Assembly: GCA_964624475.1 (NCBI GenBank)
Contig: CAZUYC010000042.1
Location: 1-64,000, forward strand
DNA from: CAZUYC01 sp964624475
Lineage (GTDB): Bacteria; Myxococcota_A; UBA9160; SMWR01
DNA: 64,000 nt
Reading direction: 5' to 3'
Part shown: positions 40,910 through 54,722 of the stretch, piece by piece
How positions within the stretch are numbered: position 1 is the first letter of the stretch
Layout of the letters: every line of letters starts with the position of its first letter
Made by a program: the position numbers and the translations under genes
Notes under the pieces: generated by a model
What the model was told of the DNA's origin: nothing
Databases searched by the model: none
The model's input: the letters and a program-made list of their open reading frames with translations, nothing else

Positions 40910-41673
40910 GACGGACACACCCCCTGATCGGCCAGCTCGCGTGCGACCCGGAGCCCCCAGTCCTTCCCCGCGCGCGGGTTCGCCGGGCTCGGATGGAGGA
41001 TGCGGGCCACCCGCACCTGGGTCCCGCGCAGCGCCTCGCGCGCCTGCTCCGCGGCGAAGGCGCCGACGCCGACCACCCACTCGGGCTCGAGCAGCTCGAC
41101 GAGCCGTCGCAGATGTCGCCGACACGAGTCGAGGAGCGCGTCCCGCTCGGGCCTGCGCAGCGCGTCGGGCGTGCGGTTGCGACCGCTCGCCTCCAGGAAG
41201 AGGAGCGGGCAGAGGTTTGCCACGAAGTGGCGCCGGAAGAAGCGCTCGGGTGTGCCGAAGCGCTCCGCGATGGCTCCCCAGAGCCGCGCGCCGCTCACCT
41301 CGTTGCGAGGGCAGGCGAGCCCCTGGACGGGCCGTTTCGGGTGCTCGCGCGGGGGACGGCCGACGGGGCCCTCGATCCCGAGCCAGCTCCGCACCACCTC
41401 CACGGCTCCGAACGGAACGCCCGTCTGCGCCATGCCGAAGGGCCCCGGATTCATGCCGAGCAAGATCACCCGCTTGCGCGTCGCGGCGTGGCGGCGCAGG
41501 TAGACCTCGTGGGGCGGGCGGGCATACACGAGCGGGTTGTAGACGTAGCGGACGGGCGCGGAGAAGCGCAGGGCGCCGACGCTGCGCGCGAGGCTCCGCG
41601 AGACGGCGCAGACCCGCTCCGCGAGCGCATCCGAGGCGCCTGCGCCCGATCCCGGCCCCGGACGTCCACCCAC
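40906..41673 (-). CDS. SMUG1-type uracil-DNA glycosylase
   Basis: 255 residues from GTG 41673, chosen for GGGAGGAG just upstream. Motif 1 is GMNPGPFGMAQTGVPFGAVE, diagnostic of SMUG1. The C-terminal motif HPSPANPRA contains the leucine-loop histidine. It removes uracil and 5-hydroxymethyluracil from DNA. SMUG1 is uncommon in bacteria, though found in several proteobacteria and planctomycetes. The stop overlaps the start of the alkaline phosphatase gene, although the two act in different compartments. Confidence 0.88.
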   Translation of the reverse strand: MGGRPGPGSGAGASDALAERVCAVSRSLARSVGALRFSAPVRYVYNPLVYARPPHEVYLRRHAATRKRVILLGMNPGPFGMAQTGVPFGAVEVVRSWLGIEGPVGRPPREHPKRPVQGLACPRNEVSGARLWGAIAERFGTPERFFRRHFVANLCPLLFLEASGRNRTPDALRRPERDALLDSCRRHLRRLVELLEPEWVVGVGAFAAEQAREALRGTQVRVARILHPSPANPRAGKDWGLRVARELADQGVCPS

Positions 41674-41822
41674 CCGCTCCTCCCGACCCCGCCGGCGCTC
41701 CCCGGCGCGCCGAGCCCCGGATTGTTGCAAAGGCGAGCGCCCGCGGAACCTCCCCGGCGCCCTCCCGGGCGGCCTGTCCTAGAATGCGATGCCGACGGGA
41801 CCAGGGGGGGGGTCTGCTGGCC

Positions 41823-42644
41823 GTGGACGGATCGCTCGCCGAGGACTTCCACATCGCCTTCGATGGCGTCCACTTGACCCTCGGGCGTCGCGCGGTCTTC
41901 CGCGGGCTCTCCTGCGGGTTCGTGCGCCGCCGGATCACGGTCGTCCTCGGCGGCAGCGGGGCGGGCAAGAGCACGCTGCTGCGCCTGATCGGCGGCCTCG
42001 AGCGGCCGGAAGCGGGGATCGTGCGGGTGGGGGGCGAAGAGGTGAGCCGTCTGCCGGAGCGGCATCTCTTCCGGGTCCGCGAGCGCATCGGCATGCTCTT
42101 CCAGGGCGGAGCGCTCCTCGACTCGATGACGGTCTTCGACAACGTGGCGCTGCCGCTGCGCGAGCATACGCGCCTCTCCGAGCCCGACGTCGCGGCCCGC
42201 GTGAACCAGCGTCTCGCCGCGGTCGGGCTTCCCGACGTCGCCGACCTCTTTCCCCGCCACCTCTCGGGCGGCATGGCGCGGCGCGCGGCGCTCGCGCGCA
42301 GCGTCGTGATGGACCCGGAGATCGTGCTCTGCGACGAGCCCTTCTCGGGCCTCGATCCCCTGAACGTGCGCCGGATCGAGGCGCTCCTCGTGGACCTCTC
42401 GCGGCGGGCGGGCCTCACGCTCGTGGTGACCTCCCATCACCTGGCGTCGTCGCTGCGCATGGCGGACCGGATCGTCTTCCTGGTGGACGGCCGGGCGGTC
42501 TCCGGATCGCCGCAGGAGCTCTTGCAGAGCGAAGATCGCCGCATCGTCGACTTCCTGGCCGCCGAGAGCGAGCCGGCCTTCGACGCGGCGCGGCTCGCCG
42601 AGGAGGCGGCGGCGCACACGGCTTCCGGCGGGGCCGGATCGTGA
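41823..42644 (+). CDS. mlaF: MlaF, ATPase of the Mla phospholipid transporter
   Basis: 273 residues from GTG 41823; the G-run upstream (41805-41812) is the only ribosome site candidate. Walker A is GGSGAGKST (43-51), the Q-loop is MLFQGGALLDSMTVFDNVAL (the MlaF-type sequence), the signature is HLSGGMARRAALAR and Walker B is VLCDEPFSGLDP. It powers MlaE. Overlap of its TGA with the mlaE GTG (GTGA) shows coupling. The order F-E-D-A-C is seen, with no mlaB. Confidence 0.92.
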   Translation: MDGSLAEDFHIAFDGVHLTLGRRAVFRGLSCGFVRRRITVVLGGSGAGKSTLLRLIGGLERPEAGIVRVGGEEVSRLPERHLFRVRERIGMLFQGGALLDSMTVFDNVALPLREHTRLSEPDVAARVNQRLAAVGLPDVADLFPRHLSGGMARRAALARSVVMDPEIVLCDEPFSGLDPLNVRRIEALLVDLSRRAGLTLVVTSHHLASSLRMADRIVFLVDGRAVSGSPQELLQSEDRRIVDFLAAESEPAFDAARLAEEAAAHTASGGAGS

Positions 42645-43414
42645 ACGCGATCGAGACGCTGGGCTTCCGCACGCTCTCGCTCGTCGTCCACCTGGGGCGC
42701 CTCGGGGTCTTCGTCGGACGGATCGCGCGCGCGAGCGTGCTCCCGCCCGTGCGGCTGCGCCGCTTCGTGGGCGAGGTCTTCGACGTCGGGGTGCTCTCGC
42801 TCCCGGTCGTCTGCCTCTCGGGGGCGACGGTCGGCGCCGTGCTCGGCCTCCAGAGCTACGTGGCGCTCTCGCGCTTCGGCGCCGAGGGCTCCGTCGGCGC
42901 CGTCGTGGGGATCGCGCTGATCCGCGAGTTCGGCCCGGTGGTGACGGCGCTCCTCGTCACGGGCCGCGCGGGGTCGGCGATGGCGGCCGAGATCGCCTCG
43001 ATGGTGCAGACCGGTCAGGTCGATGGCCTCCGCATGATGTCGATCGACCCGGTCCACTTCGTCGTGATGCCGAAGGCCTGGGGGATGTTCTTCGCGATGC
43101 CGCTGCTCTCGGCCCTCTTCATCGTCTTCGCGATCGCAGGGGGCTGGGCGGTGGTGGTGCAGCTGCTCGGCCTCGACGCGGGGACCTACATCACGAGCCT
43201 CGAGGACGCCGTCGACCTGCACGACGACGTGCTGCAGAGCCTCACCAAGGCGCTCGTCTTCGGGACGCTCGTGGCCTGGATCGCCACCTACCGCGGCTAC
43301 ACGGCCGAGCCGACCTCGGCGGGCGTGAGCGCGGCGACCACCGGGACCGTCGTCGCGGCGTCCGTCTCGGTGCTGCTCTTCGACTACGTGCTGACGAGTC
43401 TTTGGGGAGTCTGA
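42641..43414 (+). CDS. mlaE: MlaE, permease of the Mla transporter
   Basis: 257 residues from GTG 42641. The family sequence is well kept: VLSLPVVCLSGATVGAVLGL, VVGIALIREFGPVVTALLVT, GRAGSAMAAEIASMVQTGQV and DGLRMMSIDPVHFVVMPK. The C-terminal helices are VVVAASVSVLLFDYVLTS. It forms the inner-membrane dimer that presents phospholipid to MlaD. Confidence 0.93.
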   Translation: MNAIETLGFRTLSLVVHLGRLGVFVGRIARASVLPPVRLRRFVGEVFDVGVLSLPVVCLSGATVGAVLGLQSYVALSRFGAEGSVGAVVGIALIREFGPVVTALLVTGRAGSAMAAEIASMVQTGQVDGLRMMSIDPVHFVVMPKAWGMFFAMPLLSALFIVFAIAGGWAVVVQLLGLDAGTYITSLEDAVDLHDDVLQSLTKALVFGTLVAWIATYRGYTAEPTSAGVSAATTGTVVAASVSVLLFDYVLTSLWGV

Positions 43415-43437
43415 GCTCTCCCCTGGGAGGTGGATCG

Positions 43438-43905
43438 ATGCAGTCCTCGCCCACGCGCGATCTGATCGTGGGTCTCTTCGTGGCCTCGGGGCTCGCGGCC
43501 CTCGCCTATCTCTCGATCCAGGTCGGCGGCATGTCCTACACGGGGCCCGGGGGGCTCGAGCTCCGCGCCACCTTCGAGGAGGTGGGGGGCCTACGGCCGC
43601 GCGCGCCGATCGCGATCGCCGGCGTGAAGGTGGGCCAGGTCTCGCGCATCGAGCTCGACCCGGAGCTGCGGGCCCGGGTGACGCTCGACCTCGATCCGGG
43701 GCTCCGGCTCCCGATCGACACGTCGGCCCGGATCGTCACCTCGGGGCTCCTCGGCGACCAGTTCATCGCGCTGGAGCCGGGGGCCGAAGAGGATATCCTG
43801 AAGCCCGGCGGCGAGATCGACTTCACCGAGAGCGCGATCTCGCTCGAGAGCCTGATCGGGAAGTTCGTGAACGACGCCGGGCTCGACGAGGGAAAGGCGG
43901 AATGA
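43438..43905 (+). CDS. mlaD: MlaD, single-MCE-domain lipid-binding protein
   Basis: 155 residues from ATG 43438 (GGGAGGTGGATCG). N-terminal helix DLIVGLFVASGLAALAYLSI, then an MCE domain with ELRATFEEVGGLRPRAPIAI, AGVKVGQVSRIELD and GLLGDQFIALEPG. A short tail with ISLESLIGKFVND ends the protein. It forms a hexameric ring on MlaE. Its stop overlaps the mlaA start (AATGA). Confidence 0.93.
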   Translation: MQSSPTRDLIVGLFVASGLAALAYLSIQVGGMSYTGPGGLELRATFEEVGGLRPRAPIAIAGVKVGQVSRIELDPELRARVTLDLDPGLRLPIDTSARIVTSGLLGDQFIALEPGAEEDILKPGGEIDFTESAISLESLIGKFVNDAGLDEGKAE

Positions 43906-44708
43906 GGCGATCGCCGCCCGGCCTGGCCGCCGCTCTCGGAGCGGGGCTGCTCCTCGCGGCGTCGCCCGGCTTCGGCCAGCCCCAGGATCCGGCCGCCGGT
44001 AGCGGCGCGCCCGCCGATGCCGCCGGCGCGAGCCCGGACCCGTGGGAGCCCTTCAACCGCAAGATCTTCGCGGTCAACGACTTCCTCTCGCGCCACGTCC
44101 TCGAGCCGGTCGGCCGCGGCTGGGCCTTCGTGGTGCCCACGTTCGTGCGCGACTCGATCTCGCGCCTGTACCAGAACGTGCGCACGCCGGCGGTGATGGT
44201 GAACGACCTCCTCCAGGGCAAGCCCCGGGAGGCGGGCGTCGACCTCGCGCGCCTGATCCTCAACTCGAGCGTCGGGCTCGCGGGGCTCCTCGACCCGGCG
44301 GCGGCGATCGGGCTCGAGGCGAACGAGGAGGACTTCGGCCAGACCTTCGGCGTCTGGGGAGTCCCGGCGGGCCCGTACCTCGTGCTGCCCTTCCTCGGCC
44401 CCTCGAGCCCGCGCGACGCCGTCGGCCGCGCGGCCGACGCCGCGGCGACCGGCTACGGCTGGTTCATCCCGATCTGGGCGAGCGCGGCGATCACTTCCGT
44501 CGACACCTCGAACGCATTCTCGTTCACCGCCGACGAGATCGCCGAGGAGCGTGCCGAGGCCTTCGACTGGTACGCGGCCGTCCGAAACGCCCATGTGAGC
44601 CGCCGCGAAAGCCTCGTGCAGGACCACGCCGAGTCGCCGCGGGCGGCGGCCGGGGAGGAGGACGACCTCTACCTCCTCGACGACGAGGAGACGGAGGAGA
44701 AGCCATGA
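43902..44708 (+). CDS. mlaA: MlaA (VacJ), outer-membrane lipid-retrograde transport protein
   Basis: 268 residues. A signal peptide ends ASPGFGQ; no lipobox is obvious, unlike many MlaA proteins. DPWEPFNRKIFAVNDFL, VRDSISRLYQNVRTPAVMVN, LLQGKPREAGVDLARLILNS and WGVPAGPYLVLPFLGPSSPR are the VacJ landmarks. It removes mislocalised phospholipids from the outer leaflet. Its position between mlaD and mlaC in one operon is common outside enterobacteria. Confidence 0.92.
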   Translation: MRRSPPGLAAALGAGLLLAASPGFGQPQDPAAGSGAPADAAGASPDPWEPFNRKIFAVNDFLSRHVLEPVGRGWAFVVPTFVRDSISRLYQNVRTPAVMVNDLLQGKPREAGVDLARLILNSSVGLAGLLDPAAAIGLEANEEDFGQTFGVWGVPAGPYLVLPFLGPSSPRDAVGRAADAAATGYGWFIPIWASAAITSVDTSNAFSFTADEIAEERAEAFDWYAAVRNAHVSRRESLVQDHAESPRAAAGEEDDLYLLDDEETEEKP

Positions 44709-45313
44709 GACGCGCTCACGCCCACGCCACAGCACTCCTCGCCGCCGCGGTGCTGCTCGTCGCCGCGACGGCCACGACTCCCGGCCCGCGCGACGTCGTC
44801 GCCCGGACGGTGGACCAGGTGCTCGCGATCCTGAAGGACGCCTCGCTCACGCCGGAGGCCCGCCGCGATCGCATCGTCGAGATCGCCTACGAGCGCTTCG
44901 ACTTCCCGACCATGTCGAAGCTCGTGCTGGCGAAGTACTGGAAGCGATTCGACGCGGCACAGCGCGAGGAGTTCATGAAGGAGTTCAAGGACTTCCTGGC
45001 GCACCGCTACGGCGACCGCATCGACCGCTACGAGCAGGAGAAGGTCGAGATCGTGGGCGAGCGGAGCGCCGCGGGCGGCGACGCGGTCATCGCCACGAAG
45101 ATCCATCGTCCGAAGGCCGAGTCCGTGGCGGTCGAGTACCGCCTGCGCAGCCGCGACGGCGCGTGGCGCGTGATCGACGTGAAGATCGAGGGCATCAGCC
45201 TGATCTCGAACTACCGCGACCAGTTCCACGAGGTGCTGAGCCACGGGGGTCCCGAGAAGCTCCTCGCGCAGCTGCGCGAGCGCAACGCGGGCCGCGGCTC
45301 GGACGAGGGCTGA
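44705..45313 (+). CDS. mlaC: MlaC, periplasmic phospholipid carrier
   Basis: 202 residues from ATG 44705 (overlaps mlaA TGA). A signal peptide ends TATTPGP. The Tgt2/MlaC fold shows in VVARTVDQVLAILKDASLTP, FDFPTMSKLVLAKYWKRF, EEFMKEFKDFLAHRYGDRID, EYRLRSRDGAWRVIDVKIEG and SLISNYRDQFHEVL. It shuttles lipid between MlaA and MlaFED. It is the last gene of the operon; a convergent VapC gene ends 17 bases later. Confidence 0.93.
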   Translation: MRRAHAHATALLAAAVLLVAATATTPGPRDVVARTVDQVLAILKDASLTPEARRDRIVEIAYERFDFPTMSKLVLAKYWKRFDAAQREEFMKEFKDFLAHRYGDRIDRYEQEKVEIVGERSAAGGDAVIATKIHRPKAESVAVEYRLRSRDGAWRVIDVKIEGISLISNYRDQFHEVLSHGGPEKLLAQLRERNAGRGSDEG

Positions 45314-45330
45314 GCGCCGTTCGCCCCGAA

Positions 45331-45756
45331 TCAGGAGCGCGCCGGCATGACGAGCGAGAGCGGCTCTCGACCGTGCTTGCGGTACACCGCGAAGCCGGAA
45401 TCGAGGGTGCAGACGGCGTGATCGTCGAAACGCTCGGCGAGGCGTACGAGGCACGCGTCGGCCAGCGACATCGGGAGATCCCGATACTTGCGCCGCAACG
45501 CGCGCACCGGGGTGATCTCGCTGGCGAGCGCGAAGTCGATGCTCAGCAGACCCTCCTCGACCATGGCCAGCAGCGCGTCCTGCGCCTCGGGCGCGCGACG
45601 CAACAGATGCCAGCATTCCGCCAACACGGCCTCGCAGGTTCGCCAGGGTAATGCCAGCGAGCTCGCGGTCTCGGCGGCCCACGCATGATGAGCCTCGCGC
45701 CGATCGAGAAAGGCCACGAGCGGGCCCGTGTCAACGATCGCGGGCTGCGTCCTCAC
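45331..45756 (-). CDS. vapC: PIN-domain toxin VapC
   Basis: 141 residues from GTG 45756, which overlaps the antitoxin gene by 26 bases. PIN acidic residues: D in IVDTGPLVAFLDRRE (about 8), E in RTCEAVLAECWHLL, D in SLADACLVRLAE and D in CTLDSGFAVY. It should be an Mg2+-dependent ribonuclease. It is of a different subgroup from the VapC at 32872, and its antitoxin is of another class (ribbon-helix-helix). Confidence 0.85.
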   Translation of the reverse strand: MRTQPAIVDTGPLVAFLDRREAHHAWAAETASSLALPWRTCEAVLAECWHLLRRAPEAQDALLAMVEEGLLSIDFALASEITPVRALRRKYRDLPMSLADACLVRLAERFDDHAVCTLDSGFAVYRKHGREPLSLVMPARS

Positions 45757-45991
45757 CGAAGCCTTCGAGGTAGGCCGGGTTCGTGGCGAGGTCCGTGACC
45801 CCGGAGTCCACGATGCCGCAGTAGCGCCGGAGCCGTTCCCGCCGCTCCGCATCCGGACCGGCCTGTAGCGCCTCGCCGAGCCAGCGGCGGAACAGCTCGA
45901 CGACCACGGCGCGCACCGAACGACCCTCCAGCGCGCTGCGAGCCTTCACCCTCCGATAGAGATCGTCCGGCAGGTCGATGGTCGCCTTCAT
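45731..45991 (-). CDS. vapB: ribbon-helix-helix antitoxin VapB
   Basis: 86 residues. MKATIDLPDDLYRRVKARSA followed by LEGRSVRAVVVELFRRWL is a CopG/RHH DNA-binding fold. The C-terminal half (DLATNPAYLEGFGEDAARDR) should neutralise the toxin. The gene overlaps vapC. A 10-bp palindrome lies two bases before its start codon. Confidence 0.85.
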   Translation of the reverse strand: MKATIDLPDDLYRRVKARSALEGRSVRAVVVELFRRWLGEALQAGPDAERRERLRRYCGIVDSGVTDLATNPAYLEGFGEDAARDR

Positions 45992-45993
45992 GA

Positions 45994-46003
45994 TAGCATG
46001 CTA
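45994..46003. promoter_or_regulatory. 10-bp palindrome upstream of vapB
   Basis: TAGCATGCTA, a perfect palindrome, ends two bases before the vapB ATG (45991, minus strand). The position suits an autoregulatory operator overlapping the -10 region. Confidence 0.5.
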
Positions 46004-46124
46004 GCTGTTTTCCTGTATTCCCGTCAACCCTCGGCGACTCGGTGGCGACTGGACTCGCTCTCGCGTATAACCCGCCCCTGCCACCGGAAAGGTTCACCGG
46101 AGCGCGTGCGAAGGAGCATCGAAT

Positions 46125-47726
<1,602 letters not shown>

Positions 47727-47751
47727 TCCGAGTCGGCGGGCGCGAGGTCTG

Positions 47752-48570
47752 CTAGCGCTGCGCGGCGATGTAGCAGATCCAGGCCGGGTCGTCGGGGGCG
47801 CGCTCGCGCGGGTGGAAGATGCCGTTGGCCTCGCCCGTCTTGCGGTCGGTGCCCTCCCAGTAGACCTCGCTCCTCGAGAAGCCCGCCTCCGCGAGGAGCT
47901 CGCGGATCTCCGGCACCGTCCAGAGGCGCCAGTCGTAGCGGAAGGCGCGGCGCATGCGCGTGCCGTCGCGGAGCTCGAAGTGGATGTAGTTCGTGACGGA
48001 GTGGCTGATCGGGTCCACGGCGTGCTGGTCCCACACGTAGAAGAAGCCGTTGACGCGGCGCCGCTCGCGTAGGGTGCGGAACGAGTCGGCACCGCCGTAG
48101 CAGTCGACGACGAAGAGCCCCTCGTCCGCCAGGGTGCGGCGCGCCTTCGCGAAGTAGGCGCCAAGTGCGTCGCGCGTGCGGAAGAGGAAGTACGAGAAGT
48201 TGAAGGCGACGGTCACGTCGACGCGGCGGTGGCGGACCGTGCGGACGTCGCCGCGGACGAGGTGCAGGCGCGCCGCCTGCGCCGGGCGGAGCCCCGCCGC
48301 GTGGTGCTCCCGGCCCCAGCCGAGCGGCTCGGGATCGATGTCGATGCCCCAGGCGTGGTTCTCCGGGTGCTTCTCGACGAAGCGGCAGGCCATCACCGCC
48401 GTACCGCAGAAGTCCTCGCGCAGGAGGCGCGGGACGCGGCCGTAGCGCTTGCGGTAGATGCGCTGGACGAGCGCGATGTCGGCGTCCGGGTCCTGGACCG
48501 CCTGCTCGTAGAGCGCATAGGGATCGGGGCGCTCGGCGGCTCTCCTGCGCGAGGGATTCCGGCGCACCAT
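47752..48570 (-). CDS. class I SAM-dependent methyltransferase
   Basis: 272 residues from ATG 48570. DPYALYEQAVQDPDADIALV precedes LLREDFCGTAVMACRFVEKH, the motif I of a methyltransferase subgroup in which DFCGTA replaces the glycine-rich loop. WGIDIDPEPLGWGREHH provides the acidic residue and VTVAFNFSYFLFRTRDAL the motif II region. The last part (AFRYDWRLWTVPEIRELLAE) is a C-terminal beta domain. It is cytoplasmic; substrate unknown. The GTP/glycosyl context gives no hint. Confidence 0.8.
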   Translation of the reverse strand: MVRRNPSRRRAAERPDPYALYEQAVQDPDADIALVQRIYRKRYGRVPRLLREDFCGTAVMACRFVEKHPENHAWGIDIDPEPLGWGREHHAAGLRPAQAARLHLVRGDVRTVRHRRVDVTVAFNFSYFLFRTRDALGAYFAKARRTLADEGLFVVDCYGGADSFRTLRERRRVNGFFYVWDQHAVDPISHSVTNYIHFELRDGTRMRRAFRYDWRLWTVPEIRELLAEAGFSRSEVYWEGTDRKTGEANGIFHPRERAPDDPAWICYIAAQR

Positions 48571-48647
48571 GGGTCTCGGAACCCCCACCGAATAACGGGT
48601 CGAAACGGGCGTCGAAGCTAGCAGAGGGGATGAGAGGAGGACTTCCG

Positions 48648-48998
48648 ATGACGTCCACGATGATTCGATCTCGAACGGCCCGCTGCTTCGGCGCCCTGAT
48701 CGGCGCCGTGGCCCTGGCCGCCGCCCTGCCGGCGACGGCCTCCGCCGACCGCGATGGCCGCGGCTGGCGCAACGAGCGGCACCAAGACCACGGCGAGCGC
48801 GGCCATCGCGACCACCACTGGCGTGGCCGCGACCACCGGCGCAGCCACTTCGGCCACTTCCGCAACGGCTACCGCCACTCCTACGCGCGCCACCGGCACG
48901 GCCCGGGGTGCTCGCAGCGCCCGGCCTACCGGTACGGGTACCGGGCGCATCACCCGTACGCCGCCTTCTACCGGCACGGCGGGTACGTCGGCCGCTGA
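48648..48998 (+). CDS. histidine/arginine-rich secreted protein
   Basis: 116 residues from ATG 48648 (GAGAGGAGG upstream; another ATG at 48630 is less likely). Signal peptide ends TASADRDG. The mature part is unusually rich in His, Arg, Gly and Tyr (HQDHGERGHRDHHWRGRDHR, SYARHRHGPGCSQRPAYRYG). Such proteins may bind metals such as Ni, Co or Cu in the periplasm, or be structural. No family is recognised. Confidence 0.68.
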   Translation: MTSTMIRSRTARCFGALIGAVALAAALPATASADRDGRGWRNERHQDHGERGHRDHHWRGRDHRRSHFGHFRNGYRHSYARHRHGPGCSQRPAYRYGYRAHHPYAAFYRHGGYVGR

Positions 48999-49141
48999 GC
49001 TCGAGGGCCTGGGGGAACCCCGGGGGCGCGCTCTCCCGCGGCATTCGCTCGGCTGGGGTAGGCTCCCCGCCCGGCGCCCGAGAGGGAGGAGACCCACTGC
49101 GGAGCTGAGCCCTGCGCCGGCGCACGAGGGCGGACCCTGCG

Positions 49142-50872
49142 ATGAGCGAGACCGCGAGCCCGGCGAGCGCCGGGGCGGGCCCGGCTCCCGGGCGCTCGAG
49201 GTGGCGCTGGCACGCGGCCGCGCTCGCGAGCTTCGCCGCCGCGGCGGCGCTCGTCTTTGCCGACGTCTGGCGCGAAGGCGCGAACCGCGCCGTCCCCTCG
49301 GTCGAGATGGATCCGACGTGGGCGCTCATGACGCGCAACGACATCGTCTTCGAGGCCTGGCTCGTCGCGCGCCACGCGCACACGATCCTGCGCCGTCCCT
49401 GGCGCCTCTTCGACACCGAGCACTGCGCGCCCAACGAGAAGACGCTGACGCTCGGGGTGCCGATGCTGACGCTGGGGCTCCTGGCCGTGCCGGCCTCGCT
49501 CGTCGGAAATCCGATCTTCGCCTACAACGGGGCCCTCGTCCTCTCGCTGCTGATCGCCGCGCTGGCGATGTACTGCCTCGTCACCGACTGGACCGGGTTC
49601 CCCCCGGCCGGCATCGCTGCCGGCCTGCTCTACGCCTTCCACCGCCAGCGCCTCGACACGATCTTCCACCCGGCGGAGTTCGACACGACGTGGACCGTGC
49701 TCGCCCTCTTCTTCGCGAGGCGGCTCTTCGCCGGCGGGCGCTGGCGCGACGCGCTGGGCCTCGCCCTGGCCGGCGCGCTCCAGATCGCGGCGAGCTTCTA
49801 CCCGATGCTCGCGAGCCTCTGCCTCGCCTTGCCCTTCGCCGTCTGGCTCGCGCTCGCCTATGGCTTCCGGCAGGTGAAACCCGCCCAGCTCGCGTTCGTG
49901 GCGCTCTCCGTCGGGCTCGGCGCGGCCGCCGTGCTCGGGCCCTACTCCGAGGTGCGCGCCGCCTCGCCCACGAGTCTGCGGGCGGCGTTCCAGACGTACG
50001 CTCCCTGGCATGCGTACCTCGCCGGCGGCCAGTTCTTCCCGGGCTTCACGCTGACCGCGCTCGCGCTGGTCGGCTGCGCGCTCCCGCGGCGCCTCGGCCT
50101 CGCAGGGCTCGCGCGCGATCCGCGCCTTGCGCTGGTCGCCGGCGCCCTCCTCGTCGCGATCGTCGCGGCGGGCCCGCTCGGCAACTCGGTCCTCGACGGA
50201 GTCGCAGGAGCGGAGCTCGATCCCTACGCGACGCTCGCCGCGATCGTCCCCGGGCTCGACAGCGTGCGCGGCGTCTTCCGCCTCGCGGCCGGGGTGCATC
50301 TGGTGCTGGCGATCCTGGCCGGCGCCGCGCTCGCAGGCTGCGCGCGGCTCGCGGGGCGCCACGCCGCGCTCGCCGGCGCGGCGCTCGCGGCGTTCGTCGC
50401 GCTCGCCGCGTTCGGCCCGACGGGAGCGGGCGGGGAGCGGCGAAGTCCCTGGAGGATCGAGGACATCCACCCTCACGCCGGCGATCTCGAGTACTTCGCG
50501 GAGCTCGAGCGGATCGGCAACCGCGGGCCCCTCTTCGAGCTGCCGCTCCCGGGAGACCGCGTCAACGACCCGGCGGAATGGATCCTGCTCTCGGCCTGGC
50601 ACGGCCGCCGCACCTCGGCGTGCTTCGGCTCCTTCCAGCCTTCCGATCGGAAGCGGCTCGCGGAGCTCGCCGAGGAGCTCCCGGAGCCGCACGCGGTTCG
50701 CGAGCTCGCGGCGCTCGGCTTCACCACGATCGTCGTGCACGACCCGTTCCGCAGCGGTGTCGGTTGGGCGACGCGCCTCCTCCGCCCCACGAGCCGCGAA
50801 GGCGCCTGGCTGCGCCCGCTGCGCGGGACGGGCCGCGCGAAGGCCTTCACGATCGAGCTGGGGCCCGAGTGA
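49142..50872 (+). CDS. GT-C-type membrane protein, glycosyltransferase candidate
   Basis: 576 residues. A TM segment (about 23-42) is followed by a loop with EMDPTWALMTRNDIVFEAWL. This occupies the place of the D-D or E-D loop in GT-C enzymes. About ten further helices follow (MLTLGLLAVPASLV, LVLSLLIAALAMYCLV, LVGCALPRRLGLAGLA and others), then a soluble C-terminal domain with RGPLFELPLPGDRVNDPAEW and TIVVHDPFRSG. Known GT-C proteins transfer sugars from lipid carriers. A membrane glycosyltransferase is likely but not proved. GAGGGAGGAG is 60 bases before the start, and no close ribosome site is visible. Confidence 0.68.
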   Translation: MSETASPASAGAGPAPGRSRWRWHAAALASFAAAAALVFADVWREGANRAVPSVEMDPTWALMTRNDIVFEAWLVARHAHTILRRPWRLFDTEHCAPNEKTLTLGVPMLTLGLLAVPASLVGNPIFAYNGALVLSLLIAALAMYCLVTDWTGFPPAGIAAGLLYAFHRQRLDTIFHPAEFDTTWTVLALFFARRLFAGGRWRDALGLALAGALQIAASFYPMLASLCLALPFAVWLALAYGFRQVKPAQLAFVALSVGLGAAAVLGPYSEVRAASPTSLRAAFQTYAPWHAYLAGGQFFPGFTLTALALVGCALPRRLGLAGLARDPRLALVAGALLVAIVAAGPLGNSVLDGVAGAELDPYATLAAIVPGLDSVRGVFRLAAGVHLVLAILAGAALAGCARLAGRHAALAGAALAAFVALAAFGPTGAGGERRSPWRIEDIHPHAGDLEYFAELERIGNRGPLFELPLPGDRVNDPAEWILLSAWHGRRTSACFGSFQPSDRKRLAELAEELPEPHAVRELAALGFTTIVVHDPFRSGVGWATRLLRPTSREGAWLRPLRGTGRAKAFTIELGPE

Positions 50873-50961
50873 CTCCGCTCGCCTGCGGCCGGCTGCGCGT
50901 GTCACCGCTCGATGGTCGTATCGAGGCGCAGGCGCACGGCCTCGGGCTCCCCAACCCGATC

Positions 50962-54645
<3,684 letters not shown>

Positions 54646-54722
54646 AGCTGGATCCTAGCTATAAATCAGTCTATCTCAATATCCAGATCCAATGCTAGCG
54701 CCGTATCGTTCCCCCGGGGGAA

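Noticed and set aside
54646..54722. Riboswitch (cobalamin or SAH) before metH
   Set aside because: Only 77 bases separate the gene from its neighbour, and I see no B12-box or SAH-type fold. The stretch is only somewhat AT-rich.
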